From: JASFUX01 sp050050115
GTDB taxonomy: Bacteria > Pseudomonadota > Alphaproteobacteria > Caulobacterales > Maricaulaceae
Length of the DNA stretch: 7,096 nucleotides
Direction of reading: 5' to 3'
Assembly: GCA_050050115.1 (NCBI GenBank)
Contig: JASFUX010000178.1
Span: 1 to 7,096 of the forward strand
The stretch's first letter is position 1; every line of letters starts with the position of its first letter. The notes beneath the pieces were generated by a model. That model did not search any database and had not been told where the DNA came from. It saw only the letters and a list, made by a program, of their open reading frames with translations. The translations under genes and the position numbers were made by a program. This document shows, piece after piece, positions 5,614-7,096 of the stretch.

Positions 5614-6216
5614 TCAGCGAATCCGGCGAACCCGCGTGGCCGGGCCGCGCCCGTCGACCTGCAGCAAGAAGCTCCCCATCGCGGCGCGGCGAATCTCGGC
5701 CACCGGAGAACGGTCGAGATTGACGCGCATGCGCTGGTATTCGATCTGATCCCAAACCTGACCGTTGGCGAGGTAGAACCTCAAGCGGTCGTAGCCGAAC
5801 GTATCGACCCGCACGATATCGGAATGGATGCTGTCGATGTCCTCCGGCCGCGGCGGCGCAGGGGGTGCAGCGGCCGTCTCAGCCGTCGACGAAGAGGCTG
5901 ACGCGACCGTCGGCGCGGTGAGCGGATCGGGCTCCAGCGTCGGCGCGGTCAACGGATCAACGGTCTCGGCGAAGCCGAATGACTCTTCAGGATCGGGTTG
6001 AGCGACCGGAGGACTAGGCTGAACGACCGGCGCCGACGGCGTCGCCGGAACTGCAGCGTCTACGCCGTTCGCAAGCCGATCGAAGCAGGCCAGACGCTCC
6101 TCGTCCGACGTGATACGCGCGCAGTCCTGAAGCGTGGTCGGCGCTGCGGGCTGCGCGTGAGCGGCCGCGCCGGCTCCTGTTGCTGCGAGAGCGAGAAAGA
6201 TTGTCGCGATGCGCAT
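5614..6216 (-). CDS. Exported protein with Cys-pair motif and C-terminal conserved-looking domain
   Basis: 200 residues. Residues 1-21 are a signal peptide (MRIATIFLALAATGAGAAAHA, cleavage before QP). The mature protein starts with a short motif, DCARITSDEERLACFDRLA at 31-49, with C32 and C44 likely forming a disulfide. The 'C..i.d...RLaCfD.la' pattern recurs in many exported proteobacterial proteins, including VasI-type ones, but nothing here points to type VI secretion. Residues about 52-124 are a Pro/Ala/Thr-rich linker. Residues about 134-200 look like a folded domain with the pattern 'RFYLANGQVWDQ' (146-157) and 'IRRAAMGSFLLQVDGRG' (175-191). The linker carries a tandem repeat of the DPLTAPT unit. 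The ATG at 6216 has GGAGGG (6223-6228) six bases upstream, a strong start. Probably first in a transcript with the ABM-GNAT gene. Function unknown; export is well supported. Confidence 0.78.
   Translation of the reverse strand: MRIATIFLALAATGAGAAAHAQPAAPTTLQDCARITSDEERLACFDRLANGVDAAVPATPSAPVVQPSPPVAQPDPEESFGFAETVDPLTAPTLEPDPLTAPTVASASSSTAETAAAPPAPPRPEDIDSIHSDIVRVDTFGYDRLRFYLANGQVWDQIEYQRMRVNLDRSPVAEIRRAAMGSFLLQVDGRGPATRVRRIR
5908..5967. repeat. Two-copy 30-bp tandem repeat inside the Cys-pair protein gene
   Basis: Two adjacent 30-bp units (5908-5937 and 5938-5967) agree at 19 of their first 21 bases, starting CGTCGGCGCGGT. They encode the repeated DPLTAPT segment at residues 87-93 and 97-103, in the disordered linker. 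In-frame period-30 duplication explains it, so linker length probably varies between strains. Confidence 0.7.
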
Positions 6217-6386
6217 CCCGCGCCCTCCGACCCGTCAAGACCAAAAACAAAGCTCTCATGGCGCCCGAGGAGAAAGCAAGCAAGCCACGCATCGTCGCAA
6301 AAGCATTGACGTTCCGTGCACTGCTGAGCGCTCCCCAAATGCGGGCGACGAGTTCTGCCAGCGTTGCTGATTGAAGTATTGGCATG

Positions 6387-6492
6387 TATTAAATATTATG
6401 TTTTTAGTTTTTAGCGCTCCGCCGGAGTCCGTCTGATCCGCGCGCTAGCTTGGCCGTGAGCTTAGCCAACTATTAAATAATTAGTTTTTAGC
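6387..6492. repeat. Imperfect direct repeat of an AT-rich motif
   Basis: TATTAAATA occurs at 6387-6395 and 6471-6479, and TTAGTTTTTAGC at 6404-6415 and 6481-6492. The two copies are alike except for seven extra bases in the first. Between them, CTCCGCCGGAG is a short inverted repeat. Possible twin binding sites for a regulator, or remains of a local duplication. Confidence 0.5.
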
Positions 6493-6674
6493 TTGTTCTT
6501 TGTTGAGATTCGATAAAGTGTGGAAAAAATGTGTTTCCGTGACAACAACGTCATTCTGTTTTCTGGAAAACCAAGAATTTTGATTGCTGAAGATTTGACC
6601 TCCGCAAATCGGGCTGGAAATGTCCGGGCCAGAGCTATCCGGGCCGCGCCCTGCGGTTGACCGGAGAGGCATAG

Positions 6675-6743
6675 GATGCGGGGGACGCGTCAGTCATCGC
6701 TACAATCTGAACATTAGAAAGTTACGATGAGGGGGACGCGTCA
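6675..6743 (+). repeat. 18-bp direct repeat upstream of the TonB receptor
   Basis: GATGCGGGGGACGCGTCA (6675-6692) and GATGAGGGGGACGCGTCA (6726-6743) differ at one base and start 51 bp apart. Each contains the 8-bp palindrome GACGCGTC. The second copy ends 32 bases before the receptor start codon. The position suggests an operator or leader element for the receptor gene. Confidence 0.65.
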
Positions 6744-6775
6744 CGCCTTGCACGTCAGCGAGGAGTGTGGACGGA

Positions 6776-7096
6776 ATGTATAAGGCTAATCGGGCCGGGT
6801 TGCTCTCGGCGAGCATGCTCTTTGGCCTTGGCGCATCGGTCGCCGTCGGGATGGCGGCGTATGCGGCTGAGGACGAAGTCGAAGAAGTCGCACCGGTCGA
6901 AGAGGTCGACGACAGCGAAGACCGCATTGTGGTCACCGGGTCGCGGATCCGCCGCGACACTTTCACCAGCACGTCGCCGCTTCAGGTGATCAACGAAGAC
7001 ACGATCGCCGAATCCGGCGTGCTCGACGTTGGCGAACTGCTGCGGACTACGACTGTCGTGCAGGGCGCCCAGCTCGACCAGACCGTGAACTCCAAC
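6776..7096 (+). CDS. TonB-dependent outer-membrane receptor, N-terminal part (runs off window)
   Basis: 107 codons to the window edge with no stop. Residues 1-30 form a signal peptide ending AYA (cleavage before AED). A short acidic linker rich in Glu-Val repeats (32-49) follows. The start of a TonB plug domain is then clear: RIVVTGSRI at 50-58, SPLQVINEDTIAESGVLDVGELL at 67-89, and TVVQGAQ at 93-99. In the family the plug sits inside a 22-strand outer-membrane barrel that imports a scarce nutrient using TonB energy; the barrel and any substrate clue lie beyond the window. The acidic linker is a plausible TonB-box region. The ATG at 6776 has AGGAG at 6761-6765 with a ten-base spacer; an in-frame GTG at 6767 lies too close to it. 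The gene is divergent from the minus-strand block. Confidence 0.9.
   Translation, partial: MYKANRAGLLSASMLFGLGASVAVGMAAYAAEDEVEEVAPVEEVDDSEDRIVVTGSRIRRDTFTSTSPLQVINEDTIAESGVLDVGELLRTTTVVQGAQLDQTVNSN

Larger units (their letters stand above)
6217..6775. other. Long AT-rich intergenic region between divergent genes
   Basis: About 560 bases with no convincing gene. The first part (to about 6380) has ordinary GC-rich composition and the unexplained leader of the minus-strand gene. From about 6385 to 6600 the sequence becomes markedly AT-rich, with T- and A-runs, two copies of an AT-rich motif, and a GTTTTC-TG-GAAAAC inverted repeat at 6558-6571. From about 6605 GC returns, with TCCGGGCC twice (6623-6630, 6638-6645) and an 18-bp direct repeat. 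It must hold the promoters of both the TonB receptor and the minus-strand operon. TACAAT at 6701-6706 is a possible -10 without a good -35. A small RNA or long leader is possible but cannot be shown from sequence alone. Confidence 0.6.

Noticed and set aside
4749..5723. Long plus-strand open frame of about 324 codons opposite the ABM-GNAT gene
   Set aside because: Arg/Pro/Gly-rich composition without domains, no ribosome-binding site, and it runs across the end of one real gene into the next. It is a typical antisense shadow in GC-rich DNA.
5614..6216. Assignment as a type VI secretion protein (VasI-like) from the Cys-pair motif
   Set aside because: The motif is short and widespread in exported proteins, and no other type VI secretion gene is present in the window.
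6014..6385. Minus-strand frame starting MPILQSATLAELVARIWGAL, and a short plus-strand frame from 6258 ending VAD
   Set aside because: The two are antisense to each other, neither has a ribosome-binding site, and the minus frame runs out of frame into the exported Cys-pair gene. Insufficient support.
6623..6645. TCCGGGCC twice, 15 bp apart
   Set aside because: An 8-bp repeat is too short to separate from chance in GC-rich sequence; noted only as part of the intergenic description.
6481..6672. 63-codon minus-strand frame in the AT-rich intergenic region
   Set aside because: No Shine-Dalgarno sequence ahead of the ATG (the preceding bases are C-rich), no recognisable similarity, and it overlaps the repeat-rich regulatory zone.

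Overview
The window is GC-rich bacterial DNA, most likely alphaproteobacterial. The TonB-receptor start at the right end, with its acidic linker followed by a VVTGSRI-type plug, and the many secreted Ala/Pro/acid-rich proteins suggest the Caulobacterales/Hyphomonadales/Parvularculales kind of lineage. This placement is an impression from protein style, not a search result. No rRNA, tRNA, CRISPR array, transposase or integrase was seen, so it reads as chromosomal backbone and not as a mobile island.

Layout. A small exported protein of unknown function (157-711, +) converges on pyrF with a 29-bp gap that holds a hairpin. Everything from 741 to 6216 then lies on the minus strand. In transcription order this is: an exported Cys-pair protein (6216-5614); an ABM-GNAT fusion (5552-4677); a four-helix membrane protein resembling DUF4149/TMEM205 (4528-4103) followed by a strong hairpin (4031-4053); a DUF350-like membrane protein (3928-3437) whose end overlaps the start of a membrane-anchored trypsin-like protease (3453-2452); an ICMT/PEMT-like membrane methyltransferase (2326-1700) with its own AT-rich upstream region; and pyrF (1616-741). 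About 560 bp of unusually AT-rich non-coding DNA (6217-6775) separates this block from a divergent TonB-dependent receptor (6776 to the window edge, +).

The genes do not form one pathway. The likely transcription units are 6216>4677 (perhaps continuing to 4103), 3928>2452, and 2326>741. The best-supported functional pairing is DUF350 with the protease, because the two reading frames overlap by 17 nt and the protease uses a TTG start inside its neighbour. pyrF is the only housekeeping gene identified with confidence; it belongs to the long type-2 ODCase class.

No spectacular new system is evident. The points most worth a second look are the DUF350-protease pair with its apparent Asp-to-Glu change in the catalytic triad, the ABM-GNAT fusion, and the repeat-rich region ahead of the TonB receptor, which has an 18-bp direct repeat and a duplicated AT-rich motif.
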